Source of the DNA: an uncultured Lachnospiraceae bacterium
Lineage (GTDB): Bacteria > Bacillota > Clostridia > Lachnospirales > Lachnospiraceae
DNA length: 32,030 nucleotides
NCBI GenBank assembly: GCA_947039785.1
Contig: CAMQZX010000015.1
Span: forward strand, 1-32,030
Reading direction: 5' to 3'
A model generated the notes under the pieces. It made no database searches, was not told the origin of the DNA, and saw only the letters and a program-made list of their open reading frames with translations. Below are positions 1 to 7,187 of this stretch, one piece after another (the stretch's first letter is position 1; every line of letters starts with the position of its first letter). A program made the position numbers and the translations under genes.

Positions 1-487
1 TTCCTTTAGGATATAAAGCGGCTCTTTGAATGTTCCCGGATTTCTGCCGCAGGTTACCAAATCAGTCTTGTGTTTCAGCCTGTAAAATGCACGGAATATG
101 GGCAGCTCAAAGCCAAGATCGCCTGCTCTTCTTCCTTTTACATACGCATCCCATTCATCTGATAAATGCAAGCACTCCCAAATTTGGTTGGTGGTCATAC
201 CGGGCTGATCCTTTAGCCCTTTCTTCAATTCCTCTTCCGCGGTCAGGTCGCTTGGGCTGCTCGCCGCCGCTAACCAGCTTTCATCCGAAGTTCCCCATCT
301 TACAACATCCTTTAGTGCGGCACGATAAATTGCAAATTCATTAGTTGGAACAAAAAACATATTGCGCTTGAAAGCAAATGCTTCCATAATTCTAAACTCT
401 TTATACGCTTCAGCATCCAAATCCTCGACAGCAAAGTCCTTTTTTCTGTTCCAAAGCATCATATAAAGGAAAGTTCAACAAATTCAT
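1..487 (-). CDS. Partial hypothetical protein running off the left edge, probable frameshift
   Basis: A minus-strand frame is open from about 462 to base 1 and leaves the window. It reads like a soluble protein, with motifs such as AEAYKEFRIMEAFAFKRN, WLAAASSPSDLTAEEELKKG and HLSDEWDAYVKGRRAG. I do not recognise the family. The only ATGs in that frame (462 and 459) have no Shine-Dalgarno sequence. The -1/+1 neighbouring frame upstream (from ATG 487 and even earlier) continues naturally as MNLLNFPLYDALEQKK and would join DFAVEDLDAEAYK if a run of six A (minus strand, about 440-445) were five. The gene is therefore probably frameshifted, and perhaps truncated at its 5' end. It lies beyond the terminators that close the phage lysis operon, so it may be host DNA or a separate accessory gene. 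Confidence 0.5.
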
Positions 488-663
488 CTGAAAATTACCG
501 ATTGTGATTTGATGTTGTTTAAGGGTAATATTAGCTGTTATATTTTATTATTAAAATTTATGCTAACATTTGATTTTACGGCGTTTTCAAGCTGTGGGGG
601 CACAAAATACGCCTCTGTTGCATCAAGCACCTCTTTTCAGCAAAAACGCGTCAACATTGTATG

Positions 664-701
664 ACAAAACGCCACAATTCATAAGAATTATGGCGTTTTG
701 T
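664..701. terminator. Strong hairpin, probable bidirectional terminator
   Basis: The plus strand reads ACAAAACGCCA, then a C/T mismatch, AATTC, loop ATAA, GAATT, and TGGCGTTTTGT. This gives a near-perfect stem of about 17 bp. The inner T run in each arm makes it usable from either side. It separates the phage lysis genes from the unrelated gene at the left edge. Confidence 0.65.
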
Positions 702-812
702 CTGTCTTTATGTGTCATTCTTTGTTTTTTAATTCAGCTCAATCAAAATTTGCCCGCTTTACTGGCTTCCTCAATCGAGACGTGAAACCTTGAGAATACG
801 TTATTTAGAGAT

Positions 813-855
813 AAAAAATGTAGGAATACTCACGAAGTAAACGACGCCTCCCTAC
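813..855 (-). terminator. Intrinsic terminator after the lysis cassette
   Basis: On the minus strand GTAGG (855-851) pairs with CCTAC (824-820), followed at once by A and six T residues (818-813). The loop contains a second short pairing (ACT/AGT). It lies about 15-50 bases after the stop of the last small membrane gene, where the late transcript would be expected to end. The outer stem is only 5 bp, so strength is uncertain. Confidence 0.5.
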
Positions 856-868
856 TTCCCGATACGAC

Positions 869-1060
869 CTACCGCTCTTTATTGCGTCCGGTCTTTTTCT
901 CCAAATTATAATTTGCTGCCACACCAATGACACAAGATGCAATCAGCGCAAAAGCAATAAACGCCAGCCCTCCGTACTCAAACAGAATGGCCAGCGCTAT
1001 TACCAGAACCGATATGAAAATCAGATACAGCAGCAAAACCCACAGGCAGCCTTTTATCAT
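869..1060 (-). CDS. Small two-helix membrane protein of the lysis cassette
   Basis: 63 aa, starting MIKGCLWVLLLYLIF. Two hydrophobic segments (about residues 5-27 and 30-50) are followed by a basic tail ending KKTGRNKER. The start ATG at 1060 overlaps the TGA of the upstream holin as ATGA, which indicates translational coupling. A longer frame reaching upstream to 1231 is open but overlaps the whole holin gene and has no ribosome-binding site there, so the internal start is chosen. Size, topology and position suggest a second holin or antiholin-like protein. No family is recognised, so the role is inferred from context only. Confidence 0.65.
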   Translation of the reverse strand: MIKGCLWVLLLYLIFISVLVIALAILFEYGGLAFIAFALIASCVIGVAANYNLEKKTGRNKER

Positions 1061-1266
1061 TTTCCTTCTGCCTTGTTGTACTTCGCCGCGCTGATCCCCA
1101 GAATCACTCCCAGGAACGTATCCACCGCAGTGATGGTGCCCACTACCTGTTCCCCACAGGGCAGTTCCCAGATTCCCGTCAGGGCAAAATATAACGTGCC
1201 GGCAGCCGGAAGGAGATACTGTGTGATCCATTTCAAAGTGTCATAGGTTTTGTTAGTCATCTTCAT
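1057..1266 (-). CDS. Phage holin, Dp-1-like family
   Basis: 69 aa, MKMTNKTYDTLKWITQYLLP at the N-terminus, then a hydrophobic helix (about 13-33) and a second hydrophobic segment around GTITAVDTFLGVILGISAAK. The pattern of an N-terminal TYDTLKW, a GEQVVGTITAVDTFLG core and a short lysine-rich tail fits the Dp-1-type phage holin family as I know it (about 60-75 aa). Holins form membrane lesions that release the endolysin at the end of infection. A GGAG sequence about 10 bases upstream supports ATG 1266. The start overlaps the end of the preceding gene, and the stop overlaps the next start as ATGA. The endolysin itself is far upstream, inside the tail module. Confidence 0.85.
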   Translation of the reverse strand: MKMTNKTYDTLKWITQYLLPAAGTLYFALTGIWELPCGEQVVGTITAVDTFLGVILGISAAKYNKAEGK

Positions 1267-1588
1267 GATTTGCTTTCTCCTTGTATTGTGATTTGTGTAT
1301 AGGTAATTCGTTTACCTCGTTCATGATACGCTTGGCGGAGCCGTTACCGCCCATCTTTTCATACGGCTTATAGAGATACTCATAGAGATTCTCATATTCA
1401 TCGGAAGTGATCCACCCCCGGTCGATATATGACATTCCCAGATATATAATCCGATCATGCCCCAAGCCTATAAGCATCTCTGTCTTTAAGTCTTTTTTCT
1501 CTGCTCTTTTGGTGATATAAGCCCACAGCCCAGAAGACGCTAAAACTGAGCTAAAAACTGTCAGCAGTATCTGCATCCAGCCATCCAT
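1253..1588 (-). CDS. Membrane-anchored lysis-cassette protein of unknown function
   Basis: 111 aa. An N-terminal hydrophobic segment (about residues 4-24) is followed by a basic stretch (ITKRAEKKDLKTEM) and a soluble C-terminal part with the motifs GLGHDRIIYLGMSYIDRGWI and EYLYKPYEKMGGNGSAKRIM. GGAGG lies 8 bases before ATG 1588. It sits directly upstream of the holin and overlaps its start by 14 bases, so the two are co-translated. I recognise this as a protein recurrent between tail and holin genes in Clostridia phages, but no biochemical function is known to me. A spanin-like or holin-regulating role would be only a guess from position and topology. Confidence 0.75.
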   Translation of the reverse strand: MDGWMQILLTVFSSVLASSGLWAYITKRAEKKDLKTEMLIGLGHDRIIYLGMSYIDRGWITSDEYENLYEYLYKPYEKMGGNGSAKRIMNEVNELPIHKSQYKEKANHEDD

Positions 1589-1602
1589 CTACATAACCTC
1601 CT

Positions 1603-2581
1603 TCAGTTTTTTTCTTGTGACTTATCCGTTATAATCATCTTTTTATTGACAATCGTAATAGTCTTGCCGAACAGCTCCTCATACAAGCTGATCAGATTTT
1701 GCCGTTGCTGCTTCGACAATAATTTATAAAAGCTGCCCATCCAGCCACGGAACATATTCTCTACATTCTCATATAGGATTTCTCCGTCCTGAACTTTTAC
1801 GGCTAATTTCTTTGGTTTCCATCTCATTGTGGTGACACGAGTCGGATTGATCCGCTTGATGATTTTTCCGTCCTTTGTAAGGGTGTAGCGAATCTGCAAA
1901 TATTTGTAGGTGCTCGAAATCTTTACAATTCAGGTCTTTTTCATGTTGATATGAATACCAAGCTCTTTCGCAATCGCACAAATGTTTCCCAGCAAGTCCT
2001 GTAATTCTTCCTTGCTTGGGTTCATGATGTACCAGTCGTCCATAGAATTTCTGGCTTCTCACGTACTTAACATAATTGTCAATACGATACGGATAATAAA
2101 TCCCTATGACTTGTGATAGCTGATCACCAATATTGACAGACTTCTCTATCCACTTTTTACCAGTCAGCTTTTTCTTTGGGATATTGCGATATTCCAGCTT
2201 GTTGAATGTGTCGGTCATACAATTTGGCGTATTCCTCATCAGTCATGTAGGAAACATCAATCTTAAACCCGTCAAATATAAGAGACAAAAGCCATTCAAT
2301 AAACTCATCGTCATTGACAGCTTCAACAATTCCCGCTTTGCAATCTCATGAATAATATTGTCATAGAATTTTGAGAAGTCTCCGAACAGAATATATCCTT
2401 CGTTACCATGCAGTTTGTAATATTTCCGAAGATGTACCTCAAACCAGTCTCTTTGGTGTGAAATACCTTGCCCCTTGATAGAAGCTCCATTGTCGTAAAT
2501 AATCCGTTTCTTTACCTCTGACAATAAAACATCATCGCATAATACATGGCGAACAATACGGTCGCTTACCAGAACACTCAT
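1603..2581 (-). pseudogene. Decayed reverse transcriptase of a diversity-generating retroelement
   Basis: Three frames together encode a reverse transcriptase: SDRIVRHVLC and YILFGDFSKFYDNI (the F-x-D motif), then the DGR-like motif 4 IGDQLSQ, then MDDWYIMNPSKEEL, and a C-terminal part starting YLQIRYTLTKDGKI. Four lesions are visible: a missing base near 2309-2320; an extra A near 2217-2229; a junction near 2033-2047 where GGACGAC replaces the expected GR-YMDD stretch; and an in-frame TGA at 1932-1930 where relatives would have CGA. The usual N-terminal 70 or so residues are also missing. The remnant starts with ATGA overlapping the XkdX stop. Such enzymes copy a template repeat with adenine errors into a target gene, and this one cannot work. 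The DGR assignment rests on the motifs plus the neighbouring target gene at 3143-4114; a group II-like RT is the alternative. Confidence 0.8.
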
Positions 2582-2721
2582 GCATACTCCGTCCCGGTAA
2601 TTTCCGCAAACTCTTCTTCGGTGATCCATCCTTTTACTACGGCATTACGAACGCGTGTCTCATCCCACAGCTTCTTGCCGTAGAAACTCTTTACTTTTTC
2701 GTAATTCTTGCTATGTTCCAT
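2578..2721 (-). CDS. xkdX: XkdX family small tail protein
   Basis: 47 aa, MEHSKNYEKVKSFYGKKLWD at the start and AEITGTEYA at the end. Size and pattern (FYGKKLW near the middle, VRNAVVKGWIT, then EITGxxYA) match the XkdX family, tiny proteins encoded just after tail-fibre genes in many Firmicute phages and in PBSX. AGGAGG stands just before ATG 2721. The TGA stop overlaps the start of the reverse transcriptase remnant. Function within the tail tip is unknown. It is intact, so the deletion that removed the N-terminal part of the reverse transcriptase must end at or just after this gene. Confidence 0.8.
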   Translation of the reverse strand: MEHSKNYEKVKSFYGKKLWDETRVRNAVVKGWITEEEFAEITGTEYA

Positions 2722-2738
2722 GGTAATCCTCCTTTCTC

Positions 2739-3050
2739 TTACAGTTCAACATCACACATCATGGCGAGATATTCGATATCGGCATCACGCTTTGTCTCCT
2801 TCAATTCCTTCTGGGAAATATCCCGCAAAACGATCCATGATGCTCCATCTACCGTTGTCATCTGAACAAGCTCCATGTGTTCATGGACTTCATCCGTCAC
2901 CCCATCGTTAATAACAACAGCGAAACAGTTCCCTTCAAAAATAGAAGCATCGATTAACTCAGCAGAAATATAATTGTTTCCATTTAGAGTCAGATTATTG
3001 ATAATTGTTCCATCCGCAAGGGTAATCTTGTATGTCTTCTGATCCTCCAT
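2739..3050 (-). CDS. Small tail-associated protein
   Basis: 103 aa, beginning MEDQKTYKITLADGTIINNL. The first half looks like a small beta-rich domain (ITLADGTIINNLTLNGNNYI), and the second half ends in a charged helix (ELKETKRDADIEYLAMM). AGGAAGGA precedes ATG 3050. Proteins of this size and start are common between the tail fibre gene and xkdX in gut Firmicute phages. Their job is unknown; a chaperone or accessory role for the adjacent tail-tip protein is inferred from position. Confidence 0.7.
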   Translation of the reverse strand: MEDQKTYKITLADGTIINNLTLNGNNYISAELIDASIFEGNCFAVVINDGVTDEVHEHMELVQMTTVDGASWIVLRDISQKELKETKRDADIEYLAMMCDVEL

Positions 3051-3105
3051 TTAGATTCCTTCCTTTCATTTTTTTGTTATAACGCTAACTCTTGTCACCT
3101 GTGTA

Positions 3106-3133
3106 CGGTTTGAACCGAGGGGCACAGGGCCCC
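3106..3133 (-). other. Two hairpins just after the DGR variable region
   Basis: Ten bases after the stop of the target gene the minus strand carries GGGGC-CCTGT-GCCCC (3133-3119) and then CGGTT-CA-AACCG (3117-3106), two perfect inverted repeats in a row. In characterised DGRs a GC-rich initiation element and a short inverted repeat lie at and just after the variable region and guide homing. The position fits that role, but a terminator is not supported because no T run follows. Confidence 0.45.
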
Positions 3134-3142
3134 AAGATTTAT

Positions 3143-3290
3143 CTAACCAACCGGGAAGACCGGACAAACCCCACGAGAGTCCGAAGCACCGGAGGAGCCC
3201 GTATGGCCATCGTGGGACATATGAGCGAAAGCAGCCGAAGAAACGACGTCCCTCAACCAATAATTCGTACGAATGTTGACATACTTGGGG
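3143..3290 (-). other. Candidate DGR variable region
   Basis: The last roughly 45 codons of the target gene, from about KYVNIRTNYWLRD to the stop. Surface-type residues (R, T, D, H, S, A) alternate with conserved framework residues (W, L, V, G, F, P), as expected after adenine-targeted mutagenesis of AAC/AAT codons. The Cys before PVFPVG replaces the usual Arg, a C-to-T change that an adenine-specific process would not cause, so ordinary drift has also acted. The 5' limit cannot be set without the template repeat. Confidence 0.5.
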
Positions 3291-4114
3291 GCAATAGCCG
3301 CCAATGCCAACTGTTTTTTGTTAATGGTATACCGATACGGAATCGTTGCTCCGTCTCCTGCCGGAGTATGAACATAACTACCATACATCATGATCTCGTT
3401 CGGAAGTTCCACGCTGGAATCATACCACGAGCCAGCCGAAGGATAACCGCTAGTTACCGCATTAACCAGCAGATCTCTATGTGTCAACACAGCACTGCCA
3501 AAGGCTGCGTTTATTTGGGTCTTGGCATTGGCAAGATTGGCCGTATACATCTTTGAACCAACATAGCCGCCTGTCGTGACATTGCTGTCATTCATTTTTG
3601 CTTCGTACAGACAGGTATCCGGCATAATAACGACATGATGGTTTGTAAATGCCGTATCACCTGCGTTATACCAGTAGTCAAAATCCCAGATGCGCCAATT
3701 TACTCCGCCGATCACCCAGTAATCCCCAAGAAACAATCCTTTGAAAGTTCCGTTCTGGATATTGGCTTTCTGCTCTTCTGTAAAGAAAATCCCAAGATTT
3801 TTACCCCGGAAGACTCTGCTATGTACTTCCGGAGCAGCAAATGCATCTAATACAGCAAAAAGTGCATCTTCAGCCGCGATAGCCACGTTGCTGTCCGTTG
3901 TCCCCACAAGCAGCTTGTTGCCCGCTGCCAGAGAATTGATCTGGGTAAGTTTGGAGAGATCCAACTCTAAATTGAGATCTTCAAATCCCATGAGTTTCTC
4001 CAATCCTTTTGCCAGATCGGATGCCAGAATCGCTTTCGTTCCACTATCGCCGTCAATCAAGAAAATATGATTAGCAGCAAGATTCTGGACTTTTTCGTAA
4101 TCTGTAATTTTCAT
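3143..4114 (-). CDS. Tail-tip protein with C-type-lectin-like variable domain, DGR target
   Basis: 323 aa. The N-terminus (KITDYEKVQNLAANHIFLID, then a helical stretch to about residue 95) is a virion-attachment module seen on many phage fibre proteins. From about residue 105 a formylglycine-enzyme/C-type-lectin-like fold follows, with GDYWVIGGVNWRIWDFDYW and SYVHTPAGDGATIPYRY. The end reads NYWLRDVVSSAAFAH, then SDSRGVCPVFPVG, the typical finish of DGR-diversified receptor-binding proteins (normally GVRPVFP). It presumably contacts the host surface. GGAGG lies 10 bases before ATG 4114. The gene is intact even though the reverse transcriptase is not. No template repeat copy of the C-terminus was found in the window, so diversification by this phage alone is unlikely. 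Confidence 0.8.
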   Translation of the reverse strand: MKITDYEKVQNLAANHIFLIDGDSGTKAILASDLAKGLEKLMGFEDLNLELDLSKLTQINSLAAGNKLLVGTTDSNVAIAAEDALFAVLDAFAAPEVHSRVFRGKNLGIFFTEEQKANIQNGTFKGLFLGDYWVIGGVNWRIWDFDYWYNAGDTAFTNHHVVIMPDTCLYEAKMNDSNVTTGGYVGSKMYTANLANAKTQINAAFGSAVLTHRDLLVNAVTSGYPSAGSWYDSSVELPNEIMMYGSYVHTPAGDGATIPYRYTINKKQLALAAIAPKYVNIRTNYWLRDVVSSAAFAHMSHDGHTGSSGASDSRGVCPVFPVG

Positions 4115-4130
4115 ATGTCCGTATCCTCCT

Positions 4131-5195
4131 TTATTTGGTTACAAATATAACGCGCCCACTAATCGGATCACCATTGCTATCCAAGATAAGTTCGCTGGAA
4201 TGCGTGCGACCGACTACAGCCTCTAAGTTGCTATCTACAATTGTGCCTTCTGAAGAATCAAGGAGATCATCCAAGGTTTCGTAACCATTGTCATAGAGCT
4301 CATGATATACGGCAAATTCTGTCTCAAGGTCGCCCTCAAATCTCTCAAGCATTTCCGTTCTCTTCTGCAGCATGAGTAACTGATTTGCAAGATTTGCAGC
4401 GGCATCACCTTCCAAAATAGCCTGTAAATCATTGAACCATTTCCAGAAAATATCCGTTGTGTCCTTTCGCCATTCTGCCATTTCAGCAGTATTGCTGTTG
4501 ACATAGTTATAAAACCACTCTTCCCATTGACGCTTCCAGAAAGCATTCGTAGTTTCCATCTCGATAGTCTGCGTCTTATACCATGTGGACCACTGCTGTT
4601 TCCAAAACGCATTCGTAGACTCCATGTCGGATGTCTGGTTTTCATAAAACTCCTTCCATTGATCACCCCACTGAGCTACAAGGGCATCTATAGACATCAG
4701 CTCCAATGGACCAGTAACAAATGGGCAATCCGATGTGCCAACGCAGTTTGTGATATTTGCCTGCCTAATGGATGTGACCCCAGCGTTCACCTGAATATAA
4801 GCCAACGGATACTGCCATCTATCATTCGCCTTTATCATCTCAGGATTCTTTGGACTGGATGCCGGAGTGCCTTTTACGATCTTAATGGAGTTAGCCCGGC
4901 TATTCTCACGAGCATCAACCTCTAATACCACGACATCTATCCGATTAAGGATCACTTCCGATATCGGAACTTCCAAAGGCAGTAATGAGTCATTTAATGT
5001 CCACGTATGGTTGAACCAAGCCCGACCTATACCGACATTTACTATCATGCCCTCGGATTCTTTGACCATCATCGCTGTGCCTAAATGCTGGAATACACCA
5101 TCTCGAATAATTCCGTCAAAAATGCTTGACATCTGGATTGCATCATATTTTCGATCGCCATTTACAGAATTGTAAAATCCAAACGTTACACTCAT
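4131..5195 (-). CDS. Baseplate / upper tail-fibre structural protein with Trp-rich repeats
   Basis: 354 aa, beginning MSVTFGFYNSVNGDRKYDAI. Residues 1-165 form a domain typical of Firmicute phage baseplate proteins (FDGIIRDGVF, GRAWFNHTWT, DVVVLEVD, AYIQVNAG). Residues about 170-265 are three or four degenerate helical repeats of roughly 26-30 residues containing NAFWKxQWxxW, which look like a trimeric coiled-coil or stalk. The tail, residues 270-354, contains HELYDNGYETLDDLL and a small C-terminal beta segment. GGAGG precedes ATG 5195. It lies between the Gp37-like hub protein and the receptor-binding protein, so it probably links the fibre to the baseplate, like BppU-type adaptors. The specific adaptor role is inferred. 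Confidence 0.7.
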   Translation of the reverse strand: MSVTFGFYNSVNGDRKYDAIQMSSIFDGIIRDGVFQHLGTAMMVKESEGMIVNVGIGRAWFNHTWTLNDSLLPLEVPISEVILNRIDVVVLEVDARENSRANSIKIVKGTPASSPKNPEMIKANDRWQYPLAYIQVNAGVTSIRQANITNCVGTSDCPFVTGPLELMSIDALVAQWGDQWKEFYENQTSDMESTNAFWKQQWSTWYKTQTIEMETTNAFWKRQWEEWFYNYVNSNTAEMAEWRKDTTDIFWKWFNDLQAILEGDAAANLANQLLMLQKRTEMLERFEGDLETEFAVYHELYDNGYETLDDLLDSSEGTIVDSNLEAVVGRTHSSELILDSNGDPISGRVIFVTK

Positions 5196-5196
5196 T

Positions 5197-6270
5197 TCAT
5201 GCCACCTCCTGTTCTATAGTTTTAAATGTAGGGTATACAGAGCTTCCTTCTTCATTTTCAGACATAACAATTTCAACAATTCTTGCTTTTGTTTCATGTC
5301 CATATTCGTTGGCGATCTGAACGACATCTCCGTTGAAAAAGTCTTCTCCGTATTTAAACATCACTGTTGTTTCGACTTGTCCCTCAAATGAGGTGACGTC
5401 CGTATTCTCTGTCAATTTTTCTCTTCCCCGTTGTTGTAACTGAGCAATATACTCAACATTTGTCAAAGTCACACCATTGCCGATATCAGAAGAAATATCC
5501 CTTGCGTCCGTAAAAAGTTCGCGGCGATTCAAACCATTGCCTCCGCCGACAGTGGTGTATCTCCTTGCGGAACCCTCACCTTCGCCGCCAATTAAAGTGA
5601 CCGTTTTTAGCGCAGATTTAGATTCCACATAGTTGCTGTTGATGATATTCTCGAATTTCGGAGAAAATATGACATACGGATTGATTTCCTGATCGTATGA
5701 GCGATCTGCACCGGCGTACAGTTTGAACACGAACTGTTTGTTGTCATTTAACGTGACTTTAAACCCGATGCTACGCTCACTACAGATTTTACTGATAACA
5801 TCATATAAATTGTTCCCGGTGTACTGCGCATCAATTTTTAAGGATGTAATTGCCGGGTCCGTAGATGCCTCAAAAATGAAATTACTGATTTTTCTGCTGC
5901 CGTCCGATGGAGATATGACATTCTCATTAAGAAGAGTCTGTATTCCATTTTGAAGATTTCCGCTTATCGTCTTTTGACCCCAAACGATTCGTCTATCCAG
6001 AATGGACTCCAATGATCTTCCTGTTACGGTGATGTGGTTCCCAGCCTCCGCATCCGAAGTGATACGAAGCTTCTCAATAATCATGACGTGCTCCGAATCC
6101 CGATTTTGCACATAGTAATCCTGTCTGATATACTTGAGAATTGTGTCTGTCATGGATGTGTAAAGCTCAAAGTCACCACACGCATAATACCTGTCAGTCC
6201 AGATAAATGACTCATAAACGTCTATGATGGACACAGCATCAAGATTTGTATTAAGAACAGTCAGCTCCAT
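5197..6270 (-). CDS. Tail hub protein, Siphovirus ReqiPepy6 Gp37-like family
   Basis: 357 aa. The N-terminus (LNTNLDAVSIIDVYESFIWT, then GDFELY), the segment ITVTGRSLESILDRRIV and the C-terminal part with FFNGDVVQIANEYG and ARIVEIV match the Gp37-like tail family as I know it. These proteins form the ring-shaped baseplate hub below Dit and take the place of the N-terminal part of a classical tail-associated lysin. No peptidase or lysozyme domain is seen in this protein. GGGGG stands before ATG 6270. It is packed 2 bases after Dit and 1 base before the next gene. Confidence 0.8.
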   Translation of the reverse strand: MELTVLNTNLDAVSIIDVYESFIWTDRYYACGDFELYTSMTDTILKYIRQDYYVQNRDSEHVMIIEKLRITSDAEAGNHITVTGRSLESILDRRIVWGQKTISGNLQNGIQTLLNENVISPSDGSRKISNFIFEASTDPAITSLKIDAQYTGNNLYDVISKICSERSIGFKVTLNDNKQFVFKLYAGADRSYDQEINPYVIFSPKFENIINSNYVESKSALKTVTLIGGEGEGSARRYTTVGGGNGLNRRELFTDARDISSDIGNGVTLTNVEYIAQLQQRGREKLTENTDVTSFEGQVETTVMFKYGEDFFNGDVVQIANEYGHETKARIVEIVMSENEEGSSVYPTFKTIEQEVA

Positions 6271-6272
6271 GC

Positions 6273-7187
6273 TTATACCCCCTCATAAACGATTCGATTC
6301 TCTATCCTAAACTGCAGGTTTGCCCGCCCTTCTTCCACGGTGTATGCAAAAATGTTATCGCCTTTTGCGAGCTGAAACCAATCAGCATTTTTATCCAGAC
6401 AATTAAGAATGTTGGTCATTTTTCCATTTCGTAAAAGAGTTATAGATTTCTGCCCTTTTACGGTGCAGATGACGATTTCATCACCGGGTATAATTCCAGA
6501 GCCAGTAAAAGCTTTCAGCTTGTCTGTATCGATACGCATTATCTCTCTGGTACCCGTATTGTAGATTGTGATGTTCCGTGCTTCGCCAATCGCATGAATC
6601 GCAATTGTAACGCCTATCTCTGCATCTCCACTGTAAACAATCGTCTTTTCTGTCTGGTTTTGAATTTCCCCCATCTCCAATAAACGTTCGTAAAGGGATA
6701 CATTGCTGAATGGAAACTCAAATAGTGGTTCCACGCCATAGAAAATCGTTGTGTTGATTCCATCTTTTCCAGCAGAATAAAAGAAAGGATTCGGACACAC
6801 AATTGAGATATCCGAACCCTCATCTTTGCTGAATATAGTTGGCTCATTCGTTTCAGTGTAGCCATCAATCTCTGCCTGCCGATTATCAGTTTCTATCAGC
6901 AGGGTAAGTTTTTTCTTAATTGGAAAATACTTATAAGAGAGTTGACGAACATCCTCAATCGAATCGTGCCAAAGATATTTCAAAGAAATTACAATGTTCC
7001 GGCTTGGAAGTCTGGATGAGTTAAACAAACCACCGTCGTTAGTTGCAACTTCGGTCATGTTGATATTTGCCTTTCCAGACCCCAAACCGGTAACAGAGGT
7101 GACGACGAAGCCGGATTGCTCCGGCCGCGCCAAGTCAAGCTTAATGCTATCGCCCAGATAGTTTGTAACTGTGATTGCTCGAATCAT
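6273..7187 (-). CDS. Distal tail protein (Dit)
   Basis: 304 aa, beginning MIRAITVTNYLGDSIKLDL. The order fits the Sipho_tail/Dit family: a beta-rich N-terminal domain with FVVTSVTGLGSGKANINMTE, SRLPSRNIVISLKYL and the helical DSIEDVRQLSYKYFPIKKKL, then IDGYTETNEPTIFSKDEG and NPFFYS, then a galectin-like C-terminal domain. Dit forms the hexameric hub joining the tail tube to the baseplate. Its ATG overlaps the tape measure stop as ATGA, so translation is coupled. Confidence 0.85.
   Translation of the reverse strand: MIRAITVTNYLGDSIKLDLARPEQSGFVVTSVTGLGSGKANINMTEVATNDGGLFNSSRLPSRNIVISLKYLWHDSIEDVRQLSYKYFPIKKKLTLLIETDNRQAEIDGYTETNEPTIFSKDEGSDISIVCPNPFFYSAGKDGINTTIFYGVEPLFEFPFSNVSLYERLLEMGEIQNQTEKTIVYSGDAEIGVTIAIHAIGEARNITIYNTGTREIMRIDTDKLKAFTGSGIIPGDEIVICTVKGQKSITLLRNGKMTNILNCLDKNADWFQLAKGDNIFAYTVEEGRANLQFRIENRIVYEGV

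Larger units (their letters stand above)
488..868. other. Gene-free stretch beyond the lysis operon
   Basis: About 380 bases without a convincing gene. It holds two hairpins (listed separately at 664-701 and 813-855). Between 490 and 560 the sequence is very AT-rich and could carry the promoter of the leftmost gene, but no clear -35/-10 pair can be defended. A plus-strand open frame from 570 to 785 runs through the 664-701 hairpin, has no ribosome-binding site and is not accepted as a gene. An attachment site could lie here, but no core duplicate can be seen inside the window. Confidence 0.5.

Noticed and set aside
570..785. Plus-strand 71-codon open frame with a hydrophobic end
   Set aside because: It runs through a strong terminator hairpin at 664-701 and has no Shine-Dalgarno sequence.
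1600..3140. Template repeat of the DGR
   Set aside because: No near-copy of the 3143-3290 segment was found between the target and the reverse transcriptase remnant or elsewhere by eye. The intervening DNA is filled by two intact small genes.
3066..3260. Minus-strand 64-codon open frame across the end of the target gene
   Set aside because: It is in another frame of the variable region and its hairpins, with no ribosome-binding site.
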